Part shown: positions 22,384-33,800 of the stretch, one piece after another
How the letters are laid out: the number at the start of each line of letters is the position of its first letter
Numbering within the stretch: position 1 is the first letter of the stretch
Translations under genes and position numbers: made by a program
DNA from: Cymbidium sinense
Lineage: Eukaryota > Streptophyta > Magnoliopsida > Asparagales > Orchidaceae
DNA length: 64,000 nt
Reading direction: 5' to 3'
NCBI GenBank assembly: GCA_021442155.1
Contig: CM038225.1
Span: forward strand, 81,790,925-81,854,924
Notes under the pieces: model-generated
Seen by the model: only the letters and a program-made list of their open reading frames with translations
What the model was told of the DNA's origin: nothing
The model's database searches: none

Positions 22384-23830
22384 AAATAAAATATCTTAAT
22401 TAGGTAAAAGTAGCCCCTAACTTATCAAGAGAAGTGAGGAGGTCAACAAAATTTTATTCTGTACCTAGCCCTTCAAGCTTAGAAGGAGATGTAAAGCTTG
22501 AAGAACCATCTTTCAATGAAATAATAGAACTTCCTTTTGTATTTCTTGTGTAAAGAACGTGAAACATGGTTTTATCACAAATGTTTGGCCCAAAGATAAA
22601 TCCCAACACATGGAGAACTTATGGGATGAAAAACATAGAAATTTCCATTCCAAAGCTCGCATTGGGTTTCATACTATTAAATCATTTGACGATACAAAGC
22701 ATTGTTTAATGAGAAGTAATCATTAATAGATCAACTCTTTGAAGTCTCTTCTACTCTTCTAGATACAAAGATGATTCACTTCAGAGTGCACCTCCTGAAT
22801 ATGAGGAAGAGCACCTCTGAATATGAGGAAGAGATAAAATTTACTATAGATGAATTAAAGTAGATTAACCTAGGAAGTCCTGAGAACCTAAAATTGACTT
22901 TTATTAACTCTTTGTTGGGTCCAAAAGATTCTAAAGAGTTAATCACTTTACTCATTGAGTATAAAGATTTCTTTGCTTAGAGTTATGATGAAATGCTAGG
23001 TTTATCCTAGTATGTGGCTGTGCAAAAACTAGGAATTAAATCTGATGTCATCCCAGTGAAGCAGGCTCCTAGGCGAATACGCCTAGAAGTAGAACAACAA
23101 GTGATAATGGAAATAAAGAAACTAATTGGAGCTATTTTTATACGAGAGGAATAATACCTAGATTAGGTAGCCAACATATTTCCAGTAAAAAAGAAGAATG
23201 GCCAAATACATATCTAAGTTGAATTTAGAGACCTAAACAAGGCTTTTCCCAAAGATGAGTTCCCTTTGCCTATACCCGAACTCATGGTCGTCATAGCCTC
23301 CTCACATGAGATCTTTTCATTTATGGATGGATCATCTAGTTATAATCAAATTAAGATGTCCCCAAAGAAGAAAAACATACGTCATTCAGAACTCCAATAG
23401 GGATTTTCTATTACACGGTCATATCATTTGGTCTCAAAAATGCTGGAGTTACTTATCAAAGAGCTATGACTAGAATATTCAATGACTTGATTCATAATGA
23501 AGTTGAATGCTATATTAATGATCTAGTCATTAAAAGTAAGATAAAAAAAGATCATTTCTATGATTTACTGGGCCACTATAACTTAAAAATGAGTCCTCTA
23601 AAGTGTGCCTTTGGAGTGACTTTAGGGAAATTCTTAGGGTTTGTAGTGCAGCATTGTGGGATAGAAATTGATCTGGTAAACATAAAAGCTAGTATAGAAA
23701 TGCCACCACCTAGAAGTCTTACACAGTTAAGATCATTCAAGGGAAGGCTTGCATACCTAAGGAGATTCATATCAAATTTATCTGGAAGGTGTCAACCCTT
23801 TGCAACATTACTGAAGAAAGATTCCAAATT
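22384..23830 (+). pseudogene. pol: Reverse transcriptase, element B (frameshifts, catalytic Asp changed)
   Basis: A linker (INLGSPENLKLTF, about 22861) is followed by the RT entry (VIPVKQAPRRIR, about 23050), fingers (VANIFPVKKKNG), FRDLNKAFPKDEFPLP, and FSFMDGSSSYNQIKM (about 23308-23355). The catalytic box reads CYINDLVIKSK at 23508: YxDD has become YIND, with Asn for the first Asp (23517). Stops and shifts lie near 22980, 23009, 23152, 23164, 23216 and 23398. The frame from 23466 is open through RT thumb and RNase H. The fragment in element A starts at the equivalent of 23722. Confidence 0.8.
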
Positions 23831-24370
23831 TATTTGGGATGATAAATGCCAGGGTGCCTTCAAAAATCTAAAGCCATATTTAATGAATCCTCCTATTTTG
23901 GCTTTGTTGATTTTGGGAAAGCCATTAATTCTCTATACTACGGTAATGGATGAATCTCTTGGGGCTTTATTAGCTCAGACAAATGAAGAAGGGAAGGAAA
24001 ATGCCCTTTATTATCTAATTCATAGGCTTATTCCAACAGAAAAGAATTATCCTCCTATTGAGAAACATTGCTTAGCCTTAGTTTTTGCCACTCAGAAACT
24101 GAGGCATTATATGCTTTCTCATAAGGTCAACCTGATTTCAATGGTGAATCCTTTGCAATATCTCATGACCTATCCAATGCTATTTGGGCATTTAGCACGA
24201 TGGTCAATGATATTATTACAATTTGAGATCTCTTATATTCCTCTTCGTGCTATAAAAGGATAAATAATGGTAGATTTCTTAGCAGCACACCCTATGCTTG
24301 AAGGGTCTCCTTTAAATGATGATCTTCCATATGAACAGATCATAGCTTTGGAAGGTGAACCTAATGCCAC
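23831..24370 (+). pseudogene. pol: RNase H and tether, element B
   Basis: Part of the open frame 23466-24263. Asp lies in VMDESLGALLAQ (about 23945-23980), Glu in YPPIEKHCLALVF, then KLRHYMLSHKVNLIS. It is followed by the tether (LLQFEISYIPLRAIKG) and a stop at 24261. The order matches dual-RNase-H Tat elements. Confidence 0.75.
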
Positions 24371-24999
24371 CTAGGAATTATACTTTGATCGTGCATCATC
24401 ATTAAGAAGACATAAAGAATCAAACTCATCTATCCCAGGGAAGGCAGGAATTTGGTTAATCTTTATAACCCCAGAAAAAGGAATGATGAGATATTCAAAT
24501 CATTTGGCTGAGTCTTGTACAAATAATGAAGCTGAATATGAAGACCTTATTATTGGTTTAGAGTTACCAATCCTTATGGAAATTAAAAATATAAAATTTT
24601 TTGGGGATTCCCAACTGGTTATAAACTAAGTAAGCAGAATCTCTAAGGTTTTGCATCCAAAGCTCTTCAATTATCATCAATATAAAATGAAATTACTTGA
24701 AAATATTTCATATGTAACACTATGTAGAATATCTTACCAATAAAATTCAATAGCAGATGCTTTGGCTAAACTAGCCAAAGAAATCACATGCCTAGAAAAA
24801 GAATCTATTTCTATACAAGTTCAAAATCAATAGGTTTTGTCTCCTATATATTTATACTACATTAATAGGCAAGAAGAAATGCAAAGAATAGCCACTCTTA
24901 CTGAAAGTCAAATAGAATGCAATTGGAGGCAACCGTTTATTAACTATTTAAGGGGAGGCTTCCTGAAAATAAATCATTAGCAAATCAAATAAAGAAACA
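24371..24999 (+). pseudogene. pol: Archaeal-like RNase H, element B
   Basis: A stop just precedes YFDRASSLRRH (about 24379). Then follow NNEAEYEDLI (about 24521-24550), FGDSQLV (about 24600) and NSIADALAKLAKE (about 24747-24785). The four expected acidic residues are present, but the frame is broken by stops at about 24373, 24625 and 24738. Colinear with 9000-9590 in element A. Confidence 0.75.
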
Positions 25000-26167
25000 T
25001 GCTTTATCTTATGCATTAATTTATAATGCTTTGTATCATATGCATTCGACCAAATGTGGCTCCATTGTTTATACAAATCGGAAGACCATAAGGTTGTGAC
25101 TGAGATACACTCTGGATTGTGTGGAGCTTGCCAATCTGGGCCCAAAATGAAATTAAAAATCAAGAGACTTGGGCATTATTAGCCATCGATGCTAAATGAC
25201 TGCATGGAGGTTGCATGTCATTCTCATCAGTGCTAAGTACATGGTGTGGTATTACATCAACCACCCAGTGTATTACACCCTACAGTTGCCTCCTGGCCTT
25301 TTGAGAGTTGGGGTACCGACATCATAGGGCCTATTGATCCTCTTTCTTCAAAAGGACATCATTTTATTTTAGCTACAATGGATTATTTTTCCAAATGGAC
25401 TGAAGCGGTACCATATAAAGAGGTAAAGGCATATCATGTGCTAATGTTCTTTCAAGAAAATATTGTATATCGATTTGGCATCCCTCGTCGAATCATATCA
25501 GACAATGGTCATCCTTTAGATCCATGAAAATAACTCACTTTCTGGCTAGACAAAAAATTGATTAGAGATACTCGACCATCTATTACCTTAGGGTGAATAG
25601 ATTGGCTGAGGCATTTAATAAAATATTGGTAAGAATTCTAAAAAAGATACTTGATGAAAATAAGCGCTAATGGCATGAAAAGTTGGTTGAAGCCTTATGG
25701 GCCTATCGGACCACATATAGGACACAAACTCAGTCTTCACCAAATGCTTTAGTTTTTGGGACTGAAGCGATTCTTCCATTAGAAGTGCAACTGCCTTCAT
25801 TAAGAATAGTTGTTAATAACAATGTTATGATAGATCAAAATCTTAAGATTCACTTGGATGAACTTGATAATCTTGAAGGAAAATGATTGAAAGCTCAACA
25901 AGACCTTGAACTGTACCAATCACGTATGGTTTCGGCACATGATAAATTGGTTTGTCTAGAACTTTCTAAGCAGGAGACTTGTTCTTGGTTCTTAGATGAC
26001 CAATCCTAGCTCATCGAAGAATTGAGAACAAATTTGAGTTAACATGGGAAGGACCATTTGTAGTGGAAAAAGTCTATGAAGGAGGTTCTTACAAACTTAT
26101 TACTTATGATGGTGAACATCCAATACCACCTATCAATGGATGTTACCTAAGGAAATAGTATGTGTAA
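25000..26167 (+). pseudogene. pol: Integrase, element B
   Basis: The N-terminal zinc region is damaged: the second His-containing segment reads GACQSG where A has GAH, and stops occur near 25180 and 25230. The core is open from 25246 to 25527 and keeps Asp in GTDIIGP (25318) and Asp in SDNG (25501). After a frameshift the Glu is kept in RLAEAFN (25608). The C-terminal half (open 25683-25886) has VFGTEAILPLEVQLPS. It ends at the stop at 26165. All three catalytic residues survive, unlike in A and D, but in different frames. Confidence 0.8.
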
Positions 26168-26587
26168 TTTGTAACTTATTTCCAAATGAAGAACAATAAA
26201 ATAAAAGCTTATTTCTCTTTATTGCTTTTGCTTCAACTTGTATCATTTATCTGGAATGTTGTAAACTCATTTGCAAATGTATTTGAAAATGACCTTTCCA
26301 TCACCCTTCAAGTTAGGCTAATTAAGTAAGGTTGAGTTCATGAGACTCTTTCTTATTAGTCAAAACATTTGAGGATTAGGAATTAAGTCATTTTAACTCC
26401 TTTTCCTCATCCATGTCACCTGTAGGATAGGGAAAGCCCTTTGTGGCACCTTTCTTATACATGACTTGAGATGGGAGCAAGTCTCTGTGGCACCTTTCTC
26501 ATGCCCTTCTAGGTTCGGAGTAAGCCTTCATGCACCATTCCCATGAAAAAATATCTTTGTATGTTTGGAGCAAGCCCTTCATGGCAC
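26168..26587 (+). other. 3' UTR spacer, element B
   Basis: Untranslated stretch colinear with 10811-11239. The AAGCCCTT...GGCACC phrases near 26430-26590 are early, diverged hairpin modules. Confidence 0.6.
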
Positions 26588-27850
26588 CATTCTTACTTTT
26601 GTGTACATGATTGGATCAAGCCATCAAGGCCCCTTTCATGTTACACAGGCGAGTTAGATTGGATCAAGTCTTTACGATCCCTTTCTAATAGCTAGAAAGA
26701 TGTAAGTCCCTTAGTCAATATTCTTTCTAATCATCTAGGAGTAAGTCCCTAGTTGGCATCCTACTTTTATGTACCTAATCAGATTAAGACATCAAGGCCC
26801 CTTTCTTGTTACACAGGCAAGTTAGATTGGATCAAGTCTTTATGACTCCTTTTTAATAGCCAAAAAGATATAAGTCCCCAGTCGGCATTCTTTCTAATCA
26901 TCTAGGAGTAAGTCCCCAGTCGGCATCCTAGTTTTGTGTACATGATTGGATCAACCCATCAAGGCCCCTTTCATACTACACAGGCGAGTTAGATTGGATC
27001 AAATCTTTATGACCTCTTTCTAATTGCCAGAAAGATATAAGTTTCCAATCGGTATTCTTTCTAATCATCTAGGAGTAAGTCCCTAGTCAACATCCTACTT
27101 TTGTGTACATGATTGGATCAAGCCATCATGGCCCCTTTCATGTTAGATAGACGAGTTAGATTGGATCAAGTTTTTATGACCACTTTCTAATAGCCAGAAA
27201 GATATAAGTCCCCAGTCAGCATTCTTTCTAATCATGTAGGAGTAAATCCCTAGTAGGCATCCTATTTTTATGTACATGATTGGATAAAGCCATCAAGGCC
27301 CCTTTCATGTGACACAGGTGAGTTAGATTGGATCATGTCTTTATCCCTTTTAATAGCCAGAAAGATATAAGTCCCCTGTCGGTATTCTTTCTATGCACAT
27401 AGGAGTAAGTCTCCTAGTCAGCATCCTACATATGTGTAAGTCCCTCAATTGGCATCCTATTTTGAGGATTGAATCATATCTTTAAGGACCCCTCTCCTCT
27501 TTTCAGCTAATTAGGATGGATCATGCTCTTAACGACCCCATCTTATTAGCTAATCAGATAGGTGTAAATCCCCTAGTTGGCTTCCTATTCAAATTTCTAT
27601 GGAATGGAATCAAGCCATTGAAGGCCCCATTTCTTTGGACTATTTAAATAGGGTTAAGTCCATGTAACCCCTATTTAGTAGTCTAAGTGCTACGGATTAG
27701 AATCAAGCATTTCAAGCCTGTTGTCTCGAGCATAGCTTTTCAGGATTGGATCATGTCTTTAAAGATCCCTCTCCTCTCTTTAGTTAATTTGGACAGATCA
27801 TGCCCTTAACTGCCCCATCTTATTAGCTAATCACATGAATAACCCTCCAA
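26588..27850 (+). repeat. 3' UTR hairpin array, element B
   Basis: The same alternating type I and type II modules as 11240-12500, with about five units followed by single modules. Examples are GTGTACATGA/TCATGTTACAC near 26601, AGAAAGA/TCTTTCT near 26695 and TAGGA/TCCTA near 26737. Individual modules differ from element A in stem bases, while the loops AAGTCCCCAGTCGGCAT and GGATCAAG...CCCC recur. Confidence 0.8.
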
Positions 27851-28014
27851 AACAAATATATGTAAGTATATGCCTATCTTTCACATTCAAAGTTAAAAAA
27901 AATTGAAATCCTGATATGGAAACCCAAGCTTATGCTTTTATGTTGGTCAATCTAGTCAACACCAATATGTGCAGTGCATTTTAATTAATCTACTACACAT
28001 ATTGGGGGTCCATT
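27851..28014 (+). other. 3' end of internal region B with polypurine tract
   Basis: Non-repetitive sequence ending in ATTGGGGGTCCATT directly before LTR3. This is the most purine-rich of the three family A/B tracts. Confidence 0.6.
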
Positions 28015-29855
28015 TGTTAACCTCATCTTTGAATGAGGTTAACATCAAATTGAAATCAGTAGGAATTCCTATTCTCAAATAGGAATCTCCAAATTCAATA
28101 CTTAGGACACCTCACCTAGTGTCATAGAAATCTTTATGAGTTTATTTGGTATAGGTAGAATCAATACAAGCTTTTGGTTTGGATTAACTCAAATAAATCA
28201 AATTAAAACAAATTAAAATGAATGAAAGAATCCAAACCCATTCCATTTGAATCAAATTGATCATTTAAACTCATTTGGAATCATGCCTAACCTATTTAAA
28301 CTAAATGGGTTAAAATGAAATTAAAATTAAAATCAACTCAAATTAATTGGTTTAATCAAATCATAATGCAATTGACCATCAATTACATTATGGTTTAAAT
28401 AATAAACTTAAAATTCAAAGGATAAAGTTAAATCCAAATACTTTAATCAAAGTATTTGGTTGGATTCAAATTCCCTAAGCCAATTCAAATGGAATTAAAC
28501 CTAATCTAAAATACATTTGAGATTAATTTGGTCAATTCATACTTTAGTCCAAACTAAGATGAGAATGCCATATTTCATGGAAATAATATAAGCAAAAAAA
28601 GGGGGGAAGAAAGAAAAATGTCATTTTCCTAGCTTCTTCCCCTCTATCGCTTCATTTGAAATAGGTGGAGGATGAGGAATGAGCATGGCAGCAACCCTCC
28701 AAAGTTTTCTATCAGCCAACCCAACCAAGGAGAAAAATATAAGGATGGAACTTATGGCCAAGAGGGGAGGAGATACTTAGACCTCACCTCAAGCAATAAC
28801 AACCTCTCCATCACCTTCTCCAGTGAAAATAAAGAGGAAATGAACCATTCCCTACCTCTCAAATTGTCGGCGAGTAGGAGAACAACCAACACCATTTGGA
28901 CCAATCCAAGTTTGGTCAAGAGACCAATCTGAGAAAGGAGAGCCCAATTCCTTTGGCACACAAGCTATTATTGGAGTTTTGAAGCTAAACAAATCGATCT
29001 CACAGCTTGAAGGCGAAGGACGAAGGTACGCCATTAACATACTTGCTTTTTTTTACTTGGAGCTTTTAGTTTTGATCATTTTTATAGGAAACATGTTCTT
29101 CAAGTAGATCCAACCATATAGAATCTTAGGATTTTCTTCAATGATCATGTAGCAATTGAAATCGTGTGATTTTGTTGCCTAGATCAAAAGATATTAGCAA
29201 AACAAGTTGGAGGGTTCTTGACTCCCGCAGGAAATGAAGGAGACCAGCACTCCGTCGTCCGATCCGTGTATTTGGATCCGACGGTCTAGATCTAGGAGAA
29301 CCAGATGGATTTTTGCCCTTAAGGAACCATGGAATCAATCCAGACGGTCCAAGATCATTCCGCGTAACCGCACCAGCTGACGCGGTGCCATGTGGGCTCC
29401 ACGTGGCCTAACCCACGTGTGCCATGGGCTGAAACTCATCACGCAAGCGCGTACCACATGGCATGCGGATCCTGCATGGGCCAGTCACTTAAATTCTAAA
29501 ATTAGTTAAATAATAGTTTTAAAATTATTTAAAAATCACATAAATTTCAAAAAATCATATAAAATCAAATATAAATTAGAAATTATAAATAAAAGCTTTA
29601 TGGATTCACCTTGATGAGAGGAATATAGAGAAATTAAAATCTCCATTTTTTTAGGTATTTTTCCCTTAATTTGGGTTTAATTGAAAAACATTAAATCTTA
29701 ATTACTCTCAAATTAATAATCCAATTAATTTGAAACTTTGGGGAAATGAAATTAAGCCTGAAACACACCTTAGATGAATTTTTATGGATTTAATTCTCTG
29801 AATTCAAAGAAATTGAAATTTCATATTCTTAGCCCTTAAATTATTTAAATTAATA
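28015..29855 (+). repeat. LTR3, 5' 1.8 kb only (truncated)
   Basis: It begins TGTTAACCTC and follows LTR2 base by base to about 29855 (equivalent to about 14443 in LTR2). Similarity then stops inside an AATTAA-rich stretch. The remaining 3.2 kb of the LTR is missing and is replaced by the unrelated block 29856-33800. It contains the GC-rich island (29230-29490) and the same small open frame as the other two LTRs. Confidence 0.8.
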
Positions 29856-32800
29856 TAGTTCAAAATTCACATTACATACATTACTTCAATTCTTTCCCAA
29901 CATATATAACATGCATATGGATGGACCTTAAGCATATCTATACATGCAAATGAGAATAGTTAACACAATTTATGATGCATGCTAAGTAATCCATTTAAGA
30001 AAATTTAAAAGTTAAATGTATATGATTTTTCTTAAGTAGAAAAGATTTTTCTTATCCAAAAGTTCACATACATGCATGAAAGTAAGAAAGGCATAAGTGA
30101 GTATAGTGCCATTGTTAACGGAGGTGTAAGGGCTACAAGACCTCTTGGGTTTCTTAAAGTCTCCTTCTTAGATAATTATTCATGAAATATTAATAATTTC
30201 ATTTTATTTATGCAATTTATTCATGCAAAAAAAAAGGTTTGGAATTAAGTAAGTGTTAGGTTCTTTTCAAGTGAACCCTACATCTTACCAACCCATATTC
30301 AAAACTATTCTAACATAAGAAAGGAAGGAAAGGCTACACTAAACATGACTTTATAATCCATCACATGCAAGCTAATAATTAAGATATGAATAGCACACAT
30401 TCATATTTGATGTTTCATTTATAGGTTTTGAAAATACTTTGGGTTTAGTAGTGATAATAGACATTTATATTTTACTTTAGCCAATAGATTCACATTTGAC
30501 ATAAAGTAAATGATTTCATTTTAAAACTTTGAAAACATGAAATCATGGATGCATAAGTCACATGGCATACAATTTAACATGTTCGAAAAGATCTAAAGTA
30601 ATGTAATTATGTAAACAAACTCACTTTACTTAATTCCTAAAGACATTCTTAAAGAATAAAAAAACTTAGAATAAATCAAAGTGAATTTCAAAATGATTTT
30701 TGTTTGTTTGAAGTTTGATTTAATTTTGAAAAGGTGAGATGAGTTTGTTATTCCTAACTCATTCTCACATGTGTTTTATATTTTTTTTAATTTTTAGATA
30801 ATTAAATCTATTTTTAAGTGTTGATTAGGTTAAGATATGCATTAAGTGACTTAGTCAACCCTTACCTACACCACCTTAGAAAAATAAACTAAGTAATTAT
30901 GAGCCAATGAGATGACATAAAACCCACAAGGTATTTCAATTTGCAATGCACCTAGTAATGAAAAGGCCTAATGCAATTTGACTCACAATTAAAAGTTAAT
31001 TAAGTTAAGGGGTTTTAGCTTAAGTACTTTTAAAACACCCCTTCACAGTTATGAAAGGGGGTTTAATTTGCTTAATTAGACTTAAGCTATTGAAAACCTA
31101 AGAATCTACCCAAGATAGATTAATTAAGCTCTAGAAACTCTTATAAGTTTAGAAAATTATTTAAAAGGATAATTAATGAATTAACCCTTAATTAAAAAGG
31201 GGATCAAGGAAAGAAAAGATGATTTATGGAATAGCTTAGGGGAAATACCCTAAAATTATTTCATAAAACCCCTACTCACTGGATCTAACCTTAATCCAAC
31301 TTAACCATAGGGAAAATACACTAATTATACCTTAATTACCCTTTATTACATGAAGGGGATAATTAGAGAATGAGCTAGCAATTTTCTTAATTAAAGCCTC
31401 AATAAATCTCAAGAAAATTAGGTGAGGTCGATGTCATCCTCTAAAATGAACCCTAGAAGTTTGAGATTAATTGGTGACTTTATTAGGGAATAATTAGCTA
31501 ATTAACATTCCAAAAAGACCCAAATTCACAGAAAAAGGGAAATCAAAATACATTGAAAATATTTTTAAAATATTCTAGATGGAATTTTCTATCCATAGAA
31601 TTTTTTTATATATTTTTCTGATTTTTCTTGAAGGAGTTATAATTTTTTTGAAGTTGTCTGAATTATTTAAGAATTATAAATAATCCCTAATTAATCCATG
31701 GCTAATACCCACTCACGACATGATGCGTGGCGACGGCGGCGGTCAGCGTGCTTTACACGTGTTACCATGAGCCCGTTCCTTTAGTTATCAAGTCAAGGGA
31801 ATGGCGGCGATGCTCACGCTTTTATCCTTAGCCATCCAATCAAAAACTGAATGGCTGAGGATACACGCTATTTTAAAAGGAGAATTAAATTCTAAAACAT
31901 GCCTAATAATCTCAGCCGGCCATCTAAAAATGTGCGGATGTACGGCTGAGATGGGTTGAGTTCTTCCCTGAGGATTAATGTGATCCGTTCATGATCCAAT
32001 GGGAGATCTAAGCCTAATCTTGCCTAGATTCATTCAAGTTCAACCCACACCATCTAAAGGACCAAAGTAGTCAATCCAATTATGGATTTCACCTGAAATG
32101 AAAATTTCTTTCACAAAGGACCAACACCTCTTAGCCTAAGTGGTCGAAAAATCACTAATCTCACTGGAGGTGATCACCAACACTCGGGATCGATGAGGTA
32201 GCTTCGTCTAGTGGAGATGAAGCCCTGTTGAAGTTCCTAAGTCTTTAGATTGAGTGGATGAATGGGTGGACCAACTCCTCTTGATCTCTCTTGTGGATTT
32301 GATCGAATTGAGTTCTTCCTTACTGTGGGAACTCAATTGGAAGCTTGGGCAGGCTTGAATTGATCCTCTATGATGAGTGTAAGAGGAATTTGGATGGGAT
32401 TGAGTGTAGAAGAAGTTTGTTCTTCAATGGACCTCCCCTATTTTGCACTATGCAAAATTGAAGAATGGGAAATTTCAATCCTCTCTAGGGACCTTGGGGA
32501 TCCCTGTGAAGGTTGCTAGGAGTTCATAGGTTCCAATCGATCAAGTGGCAATGAAACTTTCAGTGGATTAGGGGCATTATATCTCCCCCTATGGCAATCG
32601 AACGACCAATAATGGGTTTGCCGTATTGATCCAATTGACACCATGGGATGGGTTATTTGGGTTGTTAGAGTAATGCACATGGTCAGTTTATCTAGAGGAG
32701 TGGAAGGCTAACTCTGATGTGCATCCAATTGAGCTTAGGGGGGAGTTTGAAATTTCAATTTCATGGCTATGGGTTAAGTTTAGTCTATGGACTAAATGGG

Positions 32801-33800
32801 TTGACCCAAACCTATTGGGTTGGGTGCACCACTCATCACTAAGTCCCCTTGAGGTTTTAGGAGAGCCTTAAGTGTTTGTGATGAGTGTATGACCAAAATA
32901 CCCATGGGCTAGGCCAAAATTTGTTCTATGGACTAGGGGTATAATGGTCATTTTGCTATTTTTCAATTTAGATTTATTTGGTATGTTGAGAAAATAGTTT
33001 GGGCCAAGTTTCAATAGATTTGGAATCCATTTGATGAGGTTTGGCTCATGTTGACCCATTTAGGTCAAAAATGGGTCAACTTGGGTCAAGTTGACCAATA
33101 GGTCAAATTAGGTCCAAACAAAGGGTTGGGTCAAGTTCATATGACCATTTAAAATGTTTTGGTGCCTTTGGTTTGGTTCAATTTGGTATAGATTTGGTTT
33201 TGGCTCATATGACTCTTTTAGGTCAAATGGGTCAAGTTAACCCATTTGACCCATTTGACCTTTGGTTTGGTTCAATTTGGTATAGATTTGGTTTTGGCTC
33301 ATATGACTCTTTTAGGTGGTCAAGTTGACCCATTTGACCCATTTGACCTATTTGGGTTAGGTCAAGGGTAAGTTTAGGTTTGATTAGCCATATGGAGGGG
33401 ATTGACATCTTTGTTTCCCATCAATTTGGGTTAAGTTCAATTTTGGCTCAACATGACCCCTTTAGGTCATGTTGGGTCTAAGGTCAATTGGGCTAGGTTG
33501 GGTCTAGTTGACTAATTGAGGCTTTGGTCAAATTCCACAAGTGATTTGGAATGGACTTGACCCATTGGTTTCAATCAATTTGGCTTACATCAAAGTTTGA
33601 CACATTTTGGCCCTTTAGGTCAAAAATGGGTTAACTTTGGTCAAGTGGGCCAATTGGGCTCAGTTAGGCTCAAAGGTTGACTTGGTCAAGTTAAAACATA
33701 GGTCATGAGTGAATTTGGATAAATGATTTCAATCAATTTGGCCTATGGTGGAATTTGGTTATGTTAGGTTTCATTTTAGGTTAAGTATTGACTTGGTCAA
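29856..33800 (-). repeat. Probable diverged Tat LTR on the minus strand, 3' part missing
   Basis: There is no coding signal. Read on the minus strand, the order of landmarks resembles LTR1. A start with TTGACC comes first, then an AT-rich part, a GC-rich island (31690-31960), an ATTAATTAGG/TTAAT-rich part, and finally the 14-base AAGAAGGAGACTTT at 30169-30156. That is about 3.63 kb from the block's right edge; in LTR1 the same word is 3.63 kb from the LTR start. The part after this, including PBS and internal region, is absent. The assignment is an inference from these landmarks. Confidence 0.45.
33165..33352. repeat. 94-bp tandem duplication in a GGTCAA-rich stretch
   Basis: Two adjacent copies of a 94-base unit beginning CCTTTGGTTTGGTTC (33165 and 33259). 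They lie in a 33040-33800 region full of GGTCAA and TTGACC words, which pair with each other and so make many small inverted repeats. Confidence 0.75.

Larger units (their letters stand above)
12668..29855 (+). mobile_element. Tat-lineage Ty3/gypsy element B: LTR2, fullest internal region, truncated LTR3
   Basis: It shares LTR2 with element A. The internal region 17644-28014 keeps all expected parts in order: PBS, ORF1, gag, protease, RT, RNase H, archaeal-like RNase H, integrase, 3' UTR array and polypurine tract. LTR3 begins TGTTA at 28015 and is cut off near 29855. Stops and frameshifts occur in nearly every domain. It is the best guide to gene order in this family. Confidence 0.85.
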
